From positions 1 through 64,000 of the forward strand of contig NZ_JAHWGL010000019.1 of the NCBI RefSeq assembly GCF_019334315.1: a stretch of DNA of 64,000 nucleotides, given 5' to 3'. Within the stretch, counting starts at the first letter, position 1. The number at the start of each line of letters is the position of its first letter. Source of the stretch: Hymenobacter profundi. Its GTDB lineage: Bacteria > Bacteroidota > Bacteroidia > Cytophagales > Hymenobacteraceae. Below, one piece after another: positions 9,084-16,227 of the stretch. A program made the position numbers and the translations under genes. A model generated the notes under the pieces. The model had not been told where the DNA came from, made no database searches, and saw only the letters and a program-made list of their open reading frames with translations.

Positions 9084-10535
9084 TTACGCCTGCGTTTTCA
9101 GGAAATCGTAGAGCAGGCGCACGGTGGTGCCGGTGCCGCCTTTGCCACGGTAGCTGTCGGGCGCCATGAGGTAGGCGGGAGCGGCAATGTCGAGGTGAAT
9201 CCAGGGGTAGCCCTCGGCGAAGCGCTCCAGGAACTTGCCCGCCGAAATAGCACCCGCTTCGGCGCGGCCCAGATTCTTGATGTCGGCAATGTCGGACTTG
9301 ATGTGCTCGGCGTACTCCTCCCACAGCGGAAACTCCACCACGCGCTCGTGCACGCGGCGGCCCGACTGCTGGAGCTGCTGCATGTAATCGTCGGTGGTGC
9401 CCATGCCCACAATGCCCTCCTGCCCGATGGCGCGAGCGGCAGCCCCGGTGAGGGTCGCCATGTCAATCACCAGCGCGGGGTCGTATTTCTTGGCGAAGGC
9501 CAGCGCGTCGGCTAGAATCAGGCGGCCTTCGGCATCGGTGTTCAGTACTTCCACGGTTAGGCCGCTGTACATGGTCAGTACGTCGCCGGGGGCGAAGGCA
9601 GGGCCGCCGGGGCGGTTGTCGGTGGCTGGCACTAGGCCGATAACGTGCAGGGGCACTTGGTTTTTAGCCAGCGCGTAAAGTGTGCCTACCACTGCCGCGC
9701 CGCCGGCCATGTCGCACTTCATCATGTCCATGCTGTTGGGGGTAGGCTTCAAGCTGAGGCCGCCCGTGTCGTACACCACGCCCTTGCCTACCAGCACAAA
9801 CGGCTTGGCGTTGGTGGCGCCCTCGGGCTTGTACTCCATAATAGTGAAGGTAGGCGGCTCGGGCGAACCTTGGTTCACGCCCAACAAGCCGCCCATGCGC
9901 AAGGCTTCAATGCGCACCAAATCCAGAATTTCGGTTTGGAAGCCGGCTTCTTCGCCCGCCGCAGCCATGCGTTCAGCAAACTGCGTAGCGTTGAGCTTAT
10001 TATACGGTGCGTTCACCAGGTCGCGGGCCAGGAACACACCCTCCACTACTGCTTGCAGCTCCTGGACCAGTTGAGTCGTGAAGGCTGAACCAGTGAGGTA
10101 GAGCTGCGCCAGGGTAGGGGCTTGCTGCGACTTCTCATCGGTCTTATAGCCTGCAAACTGGTAGGCACTGAGGGCGATGCCCTCGGCCAGGGGTAGGGCG
10201 CCGGCCGAGTCGGCGGTGAGGTCTTGCACGTAGAGTGCGGCTACTTTGTCGGTTTTCAGGCGGGCGTGCAGCTGGTGGCCGCTTTTGCGCAGGGCCTCGG
10301 CCGCGAGGGCAGGGGTAGCCTTATCGGCGGCCACCACGAAGTAGTGCTGGTGCGTGAAGTGGTTGAGGCTGATGAGCTTGCTATCGGCGGCGAGCTGGTC
10401 CGCTACGTACTGTCGAGCCGCTTCGGGTAGGTCGGTAGCGGCAGCATCGGGCAGTGTGGTGGTGCCGGCGGGTAGGATGAAAACGGTGTCGGCGGCAGCT
10501 GGAGCAGCGGCTGCGTAGGCGAGTTGGAGAGGCAT
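9084..10535 (-). CDS. pepA: Leucyl aminopeptidase, M17 family
   Basis: Cytosolic di-metal aminopeptidase that removes N-terminal residues from peptides. The hallmark NTDAEGRLILADAL is present, with the lysine- and aspartate-containing VLVGKGVVYDTGG upstream. I start it at the ATG at 10535 (MPLQLAYAAAAP), giving 483 residues; the 14-codon extension upstream lacks homologous character. The N-terminal domain (about 1-160) is variable in this family and the C-terminal domain holds the metals. It is divergent from rsmA across about 130 bases. PepA in other bacteria also binds DNA; nothing here indicates that. Confidence 0.95.
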   Translation of the reverse strand: MPLQLAYAAAAPAAADTVFILPAGTTTLPDAAATDLPEAARQYVADQLAADSKLISLNHFTHQHYFVVAADKATPALAAEALRKSGHQLHARLKTDKVAALYVQDLTADSAGALPLAEGIALSAYQFAGYKTDEKSQQAPTLAQLYLTGSAFTTQLVQELQAVVEGVFLARDLVNAPYNKLNATQFAERMAAAGEEAGFQTEILDLVRIEALRMGGLLGVNQGSPEPPTFTIMEYKPEGATNAKPFVLVGKGVVYDTGGLSLKPTPNSMDMMKCDMAGGAAVVGTLYALAKNQVPLHVIGLVPATDNRPGGPAFAPGDVLTMYSGLTVEVLNTDAEGRLILADALAFAKKYDPALVIDMATLTGAAARAIGQEGIVGMGTTDDYMQQLQQSGRRVHERVVEFPLWEEYAEHIKSDIADIKNLGRAEAGAISAGKFLERFAEGYPWIHLDIAAPAYLMAPDSYRGKGGTGTTVRLLYDFLKTQA

Positions 10536-10607
10536 AAAGACAGTAGGAGAAGTACTGAAAGTCGAAAGCGAGAACAACAGAGCCGCTCAAAACGGCGGTT
10601 TCGGGCG

Positions 10608-10615
10608 TATCTTTG
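10608..10615 (+). promoter_or_regulatory. Candidate -7 box for rsmA
   Basis: TATCTTTG matches TAnnTTTG exactly and lies 52 bases before the rsmA GTG, in the divergent pepA/rsmA gap. No clear -33 element is visible upstream. Confidence 0.45.
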
Positions 10616-10667
10616 GCAATTCGCAAGGTAGGCACTTTGTCCGGCCTTTTCCTTAAACGCCTCGCCC

Positions 10668-11453
10668 GTGGATTCTGTTAGAGCCAAAAAACACTTAGGT
10701 CAACACTTTTTGGCCGACCCCAACATTGCCCGGCGCATCGTGGAGGCGCTGCGCCTACCCAACGGTGTGCGCGAGGTGCTCGAAATTGGTCCCGGCATGG
10801 GCGTACTCACCGGCACGCTCCTTCAAAACCCGGCTTACCGCACGTCGGTGGTGGAAATTGACCGCGAATCGGTGGCCTACCTTCAGCAGCACTTCCCGGC
10901 GCTGGAAGACCGCATCATCTCCGCCGACTTTCTGCGCCAGGACCTCAACGAGCTGTTCCCCGGCGAGCCGCTGAGCATAATCGGCAACTTTCCCTACAAC
11001 ATCAGCAGCCAGATTTTCTTCCAGGTGCTGGCCCACCGCCAGCAGGTGCGCGAGGTGGTAGGGATGATACAGAAGGAAGTGGCCGACCGCCTGGCCGAAG
11101 GACCCGGATCCAAAACCTATGGCATCCTGAGCGTGCTTTTGCAGGCGTTTTACGAGGTAGAATACCTGTTCACGGTGCCGCCGCACGTGTTCAACCCGCC
11201 GCCCAAAGTGCAGTCGGCCGTTATTCGCCTCACCCGCAACGCCACCGAGCACCTGGGCTGCGACGAAAAACTGTTTTTTCAGGTAGTGAAGCAAGCCTTT
11301 CAAACTCGTCGCAAAACGCTGCGCAATGCCCTTAAGCCTTTCGGTATGCCCGCCGAGGCTACTACGGATGCCGTGTTCGACAAGCGCGCTGAGCAGCTAG
11401 GGGTAGGGGAGTTTGTCGAACTGACGAAGTGGGTGGAGCAGCATAAGCAGTAG
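10668..11453 (+). CDS. rsmA: 16S rRNA dimethyladenosine transferase RsmA (KsgA)
   Basis: Dimethylates two adjacent adenines near the 3' end of 16S rRNA during small-subunit maturation, using S-adenosylmethionine. 261 residues from a GTG start; it opens RAKKHLGQHFLADPN, the standard KsgA N-terminus. SAM-binding LEIGPGMGVLT lies near residue 40, and catalytic motif IV is IGNFPYNIS near residue 104. The gene stands alone, followed by a palindromic hairpin that probably acts as its terminator. Confidence 0.97.
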   Translation: MDSVRAKKHLGQHFLADPNIARRIVEALRLPNGVREVLEIGPGMGVLTGTLLQNPAYRTSVVEIDRESVAYLQQHFPALEDRIISADFLRQDLNELFPGEPLSIIGNFPYNISSQIFFQVLAHRQQVREVVGMIQKEVADRLAEGPGSKTYGILSVLLQAFYEVEYLFTVPPHVFNPPPKVQSAVIRLTRNATEHLGCDEKLFFQVVKQAFQTRRKTLRNALKPFGMPAEATTDAVFDKRAEQLGVGEFVELTKWVEQHKQ

Positions 11454-11466
11454 ACCCTACCTTACC

Positions 11467-11513
11467 TGTCATCCTGAGCATGTGGCTTGATGCGCCACAT
11501 GCTCAGGATGACA
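11467..11513. repeat. Palindromic repeat, TGTCATCCTGAGC family, short copy 2
   Basis: Perfect 20-base arms (11467-11486, 11494-11513) around a 7-base loop. The arm starts with the family core TGTCATCCTGAGC but lacks the GCGAAGGACC extension of the other copies, so it is either a shortened relative or a convergent hairpin. It lies 13 bases after the rsmA stop and would fold into a strong transcript-end stem. Confidence 0.85.
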
Positions 11514-11581
11514 AAGCTTACAAACGGCGCTACTCTCTCAAAGCGCATCCTATCTTTTAATTCTTACTCTTCATTCTTAAC

Positions 11582-12532
11582 TTGAAAACCTGTCTCTGCA
11601 TCGACGAAATGCACCCCAGCCTGCCCGACATGCTGGCAGAAATTGGGGTGCAGCTTCACTACCAGCCCGACCTTACCGCCGCCGAAGTGCCTGCCGCCCT
11701 GGCTGCGCATCCTTATGATGGCCTGATGGTGCGCTCCAAGCTGCGCATCACCGCCGCGCTGCTGGCGCACGGCCCGGCGCTGCGCTGGGTAGCCCGCGCC
11801 GGCGCTGGTGTCGATAATATTGATGAAGAGGCCTTGGCCGCGGCCAACGTGACCTTGCTGAATGCCCCCGAGGGCAACCAGGACGCCGTGGGCGAGTTTG
11901 CCGTAGGCTTGCTGCTGAGCGTGTTGCGCAACATTGGCCGGGCCGACCGCGAGGTGCGCGCCGGGCAATGGCGGCGCGAGGCCAACCGCGGCGAGGAGGT
12001 AGGTGGCAAAGTAATCGGGCTGATTGGCTATGGCCACATGGGCAAGGCGTTTGCCCGTCGTCTTGGGGGCTTCGGCTGCACCGTGTTGGCATACGACCAC
12101 GACCCCAACTGCGCCCCCGACCAGTTTGCTACCCTTGTTTCATTGGCTGAACTGCAACAGCGGGCCGAGGTGCTGAGTTTGCACATTCCCTATTCGGCGG
12201 CCAATCATCATGTAGTGAATGAGGAAATGCTGACGGGATTCCGCAACGCCATCTGGCTGCTGAACACGGCGCGCGGCGAGGTGCTGGACCACGCCGCCTT
12301 GGTACGCCAACTGGCTGCCGGCCAGGTGCGCGGTGCCGGCCTCGATGTGCTTGAAAATGAAAAGCTAGCGACCCTCACGCCTACCCAGCGCGCTACCCTT
12401 GATGCGCTCGAAGCCGACCCCAACGTGCTATTTACGCCACACATCGGCGGCTGGACGCACCAGTCCTACCACCGCATCAATGAGGTTTTAGCTCGCAAAA
12501 TCCACGATTTCCTGCGCCGGCACGCAGGGTAG
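11582..12532 (+). CDS. D-2-hydroxyacid dehydrogenase (phosphoglycerate dehydrogenase-like)
   Basis: NAD-dependent 2-hydroxyacid dehydrogenase of 316 residues, starting at a TTG (MKTCLCIDEMHPS). The Rossmann fingerprint GLIGYGHMGKAFARRL is followed by the aspartate of AYDHD that favours NAD. The catalytic Arg is in LLNTARGEVLD, and the His in TPHIGGWTHQS; the intervening Glu lies in GAGLDVLENEK. It lacks the C-terminal ACT domain of SerA proteins that are feedback-inhibited by serine. It could serve serine synthesis or a different 2-hydroxyacid; no ser genes are next to it. Confidence 0.88.
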   Translation: MKTCLCIDEMHPSLPDMLAEIGVQLHYQPDLTAAEVPAALAAHPYDGLMVRSKLRITAALLAHGPALRWVARAGAGVDNIDEEALAAANVTLLNAPEGNQDAVGEFAVGLLLSVLRNIGRADREVRAGQWRREANRGEEVGGKVIGLIGYGHMGKAFARRLGGFGCTVLAYDHDPNCAPDQFATLVSLAELQQRAEVLSLHIPYSAANHHVVNEEMLTGFRNAIWLLNTARGEVLDHAALVRQLAAGQVRGAGLDVLENEKLATLTPTQRATLDALEADPNVLFTPHIGGWTHQSYHRINEVLARKIHDFLRRHAG

Positions 12533-12574
12533 ACGCGCTGCACCGCTGCTACCGGATCGGGCCGGTGCTCGTGC

Positions 12575-12601
12575 TTGGTTTGTGGCGAATGTGTATATTT
12601 G
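12575..12601 (+). promoter_or_regulatory. Candidate promoter for greA
   Basis: TATATTTG (12594-12601) matches the TAnnTTTG -7 consensus, and a TTG at 12575-12577 lies 16 bases upstream, close to the expected -33 spacing. Transcription would start around 12606-12610, immediately before a terminator-like hairpin and about 70 bases before the greA ATG. Confidence 0.55.
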
Positions 12602-12616
12602 CAGGAAACCTGTTTC

Positions 12617-12656
12617 GGAGAACGGTCGGCGCTGCTGACCGTTCTCCTTGTTTTTT
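12617..12656 (+). terminator. Terminator-like hairpin in the greA leader
   Basis: Perfect 11-base arms (12617-12627 and 12637-12647) with a 9-base loop, followed by TTGTTTTTT, form a textbook intrinsic terminator. It lies downstream of the candidate greA promoter and 20 bases upstream of the greA start, so greA transcripts from that promoter must read through it. It could also end the upstream dehydrogenase transcript (stop at 12532). Confidence 0.75.
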
Positions 12657-12676
12657 AGCTAATCCACCAACCCGAC

Positions 12677-13150
12677 ATGGCTACTGTTAATTATTATACC
12701 CCCGAAGGCTTGCAGAAACTCAAAGACGAGTTGCAGGACCTGAAAATTCGTGGTCGGGCTAAAGCTGCCGACGACCTGCGCGAAGCCCGCGACAAGGGTG
12801 ACCTGAGTGAAAACGCCGAATATGATGCCGCTAAAGAAGCACAGGGTTTGCTGGAGCTGAAGATTGCGAAGCTGGAAGAAATTGTAGGCAACGCCCGCCT
12901 ACTCGACGAGAGCAACCTCGACACCAGCAAAGTGCTCATTATGAGCAAAGTGAAGCTGAAAAACTTGAAAAACGGCATGGTGCTCGACTACACGCTGGTA
13001 GCCGAAGAAGAAGCCAACCTAGCGGCCGGCAAAATTTCCGTGAAGTCACCCATCGGCAAAGGCCTGCTGGGCAAGTCGGCCGGCGATACGGCCGAGATTA
13101 CCGTGCCCGCCGGCAAGCTACAATTCGAGATTCTGGAAATTTCGCGGTAG
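12677..13150 (+). CDS. greA: Transcription elongation factor GreA
   Basis: Enters the RNA polymerase secondary channel and stimulates cleavage of backtracked RNA. 157 residues: an N-terminal antiparallel coiled coil (about 1-75) with acidic tip residues in DLSENAEYDAA, then a C-terminal FKBP-like domain ending in GKLQFEILEI. It begins at the ATG at 12677 and appears to be transcribed alone. The leader contains an intrinsic-terminator-like hairpin, which suggests attenuation. Confidence 0.96.
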   Translation: MATVNYYTPEGLQKLKDELQDLKIRGRAKAADDLREARDKGDLSENAEYDAAKEAQGLLELKIAKLEEIVGNARLLDESNLDTSKVLIMSKVKLKNLKNGMVLDYTLVAEEEANLAAGKISVKSPIGKGLLGKSAGDTAEITVPAGKLQFEILEISR

Positions 13151-13296
13151 GGATGCGTTGTACGCGCCCGGTCTGGGGTAGCGCATCATCATAGCATGGG
13201 AGAAGGGGAGGTCAGACGTTGGCTTTCCCTTTTCGTATTTATATACTCACTCATCGTTCTACCTAACCACGGACGCCTGCAAGGCGCCCCTACCAC

Positions 13297-14190
13297 ATGC
13301 CTTCTATTTTCTCCCGTATCGTAGCCGGCGAGCTACCGGCCTATAAAGTAGCCGAGGACGACGCGCACCTGGCTTTTCTCGACATCACGCCCCTGGTGGA
13401 AGGCCACACGCTGGTGATTCCGAAAAAGGAAACCGACTACATTTTCGACCTGCCCCCGCAGGAGTTGGCGGCGCTCAACCTGTTTGCCCAGCGCGTGGCG
13501 AAAGGCGTGCGGGCCGCCGTGCCGTGCAAGCGCATCGGGGTAGCCGTGATTGGCCTGGAAGTGCCCCACGCGCACATCCACCTGATTCCGATGAACCACG
13601 TGGCGGACATGAACTTCGCCAACCCCAAAATTAAAGTACCCGAGGAGCGCATGCAGGAGTTGGCGGCGGCCATTGCCGCCCAAGTGCCTGCCACCGATAC
13701 CGGTGGGGTAGGGTCAGCGGACACCCCGCCTTTGGAAAGCAAGGCCGAGCGCGAAACTGTGGGCAGCAACGTTGCTGCGGCGGCTCCTGCTTCCGATAAC
13801 GATGGCCCCTTCGCGCAGTTGCGCCAACTCACACAGGGCCTACGCTACGTAGCCGAAACCGAAGCGCCCTTGGAAGCCGTGCGTTACCCCGCGCCCCAGG
13901 CCGAGCTGACTCCGGAAACCGTGCGCGAACTGGTAGGCGCACCATCTGAAGAGCCTGTGCAGACGCAAGAGCTAACGGTATTTCTGCGCCAGCAAACGGC
14001 CGATAAAGGTCCCCAAGGCTCCGTTGAGGCCGCCAACCGTTTCAAAGCGTTGCAGATGTTCTTGAAACAGGAGCTGGACGATACGCAGGTATACCGCATC
14101 GGCGAGGGCCCTCAGATACCGGTGTATGTGTTGGGCAAGACAGCCAATGGACAACTGATGGGCTTTAAAACGCAACTCAGCGAAACCTAA
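13297..14190 (+). CDS. HIT-family nucleotide-binding protein fused to a NuiA-like nuclease inhibitor domain
   Basis: Residues 1-130 are a HIT hydrolase/transferase domain of the HinT/PKCI type, opening with IFSRIVAGELPAYKV and carrying the histidine triad H91-A-H93-I-H95. Residues 131-172 are a low-complexity linker. Residues 173-297 resemble NuiA, the cyanobacterial inhibitor of the sugar-nonspecific nuclease NucA: GLRYVAETE matches the N-terminal region whose glutamate contacts the nuclease metal (here E187), QVYRIGEGPQIPVYVLGKT matches the core, and the protein ends in SET, so the C-terminal threonine of NuiA is kept as T297. A NUC1 nuclease is encoded at 27892-29301. A small inverted repeat (13274-13286) lies just upstream of the ATG. 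HIT call very secure; NuiA call from recalled family sequence. Confidence 0.88.
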   Translation: MPSIFSRIVAGELPAYKVAEDDAHLAFLDITPLVEGHTLVIPKKETDYIFDLPPQELAALNLFAQRVAKGVRAAVPCKRIGVAVIGLEVPHAHIHLIPMNHVADMNFANPKIKVPEERMQELAAAIAAQVPATDTGGVGSADTPPLESKAERETVGSNVAAAAPASDNDGPFAQLRQLTQGLRYVAETEAPLEAVRYPAPQAELTPETVRELVGAPSEEPVQTQELTVFLRQQTADKGPQGSVEAANRFKALQMFLKQELDDTQVYRIGEGPQIPVYVLGKTANGQLMGFKTQLSET

Positions 14191-14199
14191 AAGCACAAG

Positions 14200-14232
14200 C
14201 CCGCGCCGGCACCCGGCGCGGGTATACTTTTT
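14200..14232 (+). terminator. Intrinsic terminator after the HIT-NuiA gene
   Basis: Perfect GC-only 10-base arms (14200-14209, 14213-14222) with a 3-base loop, followed by TATACTTTTT. It begins 10 bases after the stop codon and separates this gene from the locus 1 sigma factor. Confidence 0.8.
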
Positions 14233-14334
14233 ATGGTTGTGCTGTTATAGAGATAAATACAAATGATTAATCGATAGATACGCGCTGTGAATCTGCTACT
14301 TACCGTACATTCGCTTCTCCGTTTTCAATAGCTT

Positions 14335-14922
14335 ATGACTCCAAAATCGCACGCTATATCCGACGACGCAGCCCTGGTACAGGCGCTGAGCGACGGTGAT
14401 GCGCGGGCTTTCGCGGAGATTTACGAGCGGTATTGGTGGCAGCTGTTTAGCACCGCGCAACGCAAGTTGGGCTCGCGCGAGGCCGCCGAAGAGCTGGTGC
14501 AGGACCTGTTTACGGCGCTCTGGCAAAAGCGCGCCAGTAGCCAGATTGAAAAGCTACCCCACTACCTGAACAAAGCCCTGCAATACCGGATTATCGACTA
14601 CCTGCGGGTGCGCACCACCCACGCGGGCTACCTGAGCTACCGGCAGGCACAGCCGCTAGCGTTGGACCGAAGCACTGAGGAGGTAGTGGCGGCCGATGAC
14701 CTGTCGGTGGCCCTGGCAGAAAGCATCACCCAGCTGCCCGAGTCGACGCGGGAAGTATTTCGGCTGAGCCGGTTGGAGCACCAGAGCGTAGCGGAAATTG
14801 CCGATCAATTGCACTTATCGCCCAAAACGGTGGAGTATCATCTCACGCGCGCCCTGAAGCTATTGCGTGTACGGTTGAAAGATTTTTTGACATTGTTGCT
14901 TTTTTTCTGGTTGATAAAGTAA
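14335..14922 (+). CDS. ECF RNA polymerase sigma factor of polysaccharide locus 1
   Basis: 195-residue sigma-70 family ECF factor. Region 2 spans roughly residues 25-90 (FAEIYERYWWQLF, then EAAEELVQDLFTALW) and region 4 roughly 125-185 (LPESTREVFRLSRLE, SVAEIADQLHLSPKTVEYHLTRAL). The tail is hydrophobic (LLLFFWLIK). It is followed by a FecR-type anti-sigma gene and SusC/SusD, the standard Bacteroidota arrangement in which substrate binding to SusC is signalled through FecR to release the sigma factor. Expression of the downstream locus is therefore likely sigma-dependent. Confidence 0.94.
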   Translation: MTPKSHAISDDAALVQALSDGDARAFAEIYERYWWQLFSTAQRKLGSREAAEELVQDLFTALWQKRASSQIEKLPHYLNKALQYRIIDYLRVRTTHAGYLSYRQAQPLALDRSTEEVVAADDLSVALAESITQLPESTREVFRLSRLEHQSVAEIADQLHLSPKTVEYHLTRALKLLRVRLKDFLTLLLFFWLIK

Positions 14923-15070
14923 AAATTTTTATTGAATATTTTATATTGATAGTCAATTAGTTAATGGGTGATTAGTGGCCTAGTGCGTGTCTGAGCAGCA
15001 GGTTTTTTTATGACTGCACTAGGGTAAAAGCGCGGTTGTTCGACTATACGAGCAAACCAAGGCTTCTCTT

Positions 15071-16102
15071 ATGCCAGACGCGTACTTTCAAACCTTATTG
15101 CAGCGGTACCAGCGTGGCGAATGCACGCCCGCAGAGCAGCGCGAAGTAGAGCAATGGTACGCTACCCTGGAACAACACGTACCCACTAGCACCCCCCTGA
15201 CCGTGCAGGAGCGGGAAGCATTGCAAAGCGCACTGTGGGCACGCATTGCCCAACAAACCGGCCTGGAAACGCCGGTTATCCCGCTAACTGCTGCCCCCAA
15301 ACCGTGGTACGTGCGCACACCTACCCGCTGGGCCGCCGCAGCGGCTTTGGCCCTAGGGCTTGGCCTAGCGGCACTACAGCAGCTACCCAACTCCTGGATA
15401 GAGCCCGCTGTGCCGGGAGTGGCCACCGCTCAAATGGAATGGACCATACGCACCGAGCCCGGCCGGCTCACCCTACCCGATGGCAGCACGGTGGTGCTGG
15501 CACCCCATAGCCGTCTGCGCTACCCACGCCGTTTTGTGGCGGCTCGCCGGCAGGTATTTCTATCAGGTGAAGCTACGTTTGACGTGTTTCACAATTCACA
15601 ACAGCCGTTTGAGGTATATACCGAGCAAATGCTGACTACGGTGCTGGGTACGAGCTTCACGGTGCAAGCCTACGCTGGCCAACCCAACACGCGGGTGCAG
15701 GTCTTGCGCGGCAAAGTACGTGTGCAGCCCCGCAAGCTGGCGGCAGCCACCGTGGCGGTGGTACCCACTGCTGTGGAGTTGCTCCCCAACCAGCAGGTAG
15801 TGTATTCGCCCGCTGCGCACGAGTTGCATAAGGATCTGGTAGCCCAGCCTGCCTTGCTCACCCCGCCCTCTACCTTCTCCTTCGACGACCAGCCCGTAGC
15901 CGACGTGATTGCCACCCTGGAACAAGCCTACGGGGTAGAAATTCTCTACGACAAGGTGGCATTGGCACACTGCACCGTAAGCGTTGTGCTGCAAAAAGAT
16001 CAGTTATTCAGTAACTTAGGTCTGTTGTGTAAGACCCTAGGCGCTACCTATAAGTCGGTAGATGCGCACGTGCAGCTGTATAGCCAGGGCTGCAAATCCT
16101 GA
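15071..16102 (+). CDS. FecR-family anti-sigma factor of polysaccharide locus 1
   Basis: 343-residue inner-membrane anti-sigma/signal transducer. The N-terminal 80 residues face the cytoplasm (ERYQRGECTPAEQREVEQWY is typical), one membrane helix lies at about 88-108 (Ala/Leu-rich), and the periplasmic FecR domain follows, with LPDGSTVVLAPHSRLRYP and GEATFDVFHNSQQPFEVYTE. The C-terminal STN-like segment (DDQPVADVIATLEQAYG) contacts the SusC signalling domain in this family. It sits between the ECF sigma gene and susC and presumably holds that sigma factor inactive until glycan is sensed. Confidence 0.93.
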   Translation: MPDAYFQTLLQRYQRGECTPAEQREVEQWYATLEQHVPTSTPLTVQEREALQSALWARIAQQTGLETPVIPLTAAPKPWYVRTPTRWAAAAALALGLGLAALQQLPNSWIEPAVPGVATAQMEWTIRTEPGRLTLPDGSTVVLAPHSRLRYPRRFVAARRQVFLSGEATFDVFHNSQQPFEVYTEQMLTTVLGTSFTVQAYAGQPNTRVQVLRGKVRVQPRKLAAATVAVVPTAVELLPNQQVVYSPAAHELHKDLVAQPALLTPPSTFSFDDQPVADVIATLEQAYGVEILYDKVALAHCTVSVVLQKDQLFSNLGLLCKTLGATYKSVDAHVQLYSQGCKS

Positions 16103-16227
16103 CACATTTCCAACTCCTTTTAGTTGCCTCTTCTCTTCGAACTTTCCGCAAACGATTGCGACTGTGTTTAACTCTTTTTACTGCTTCGCTTAATTCCCAA
16201 ACCTTCTCACCAACCCTAACAAGCTGT

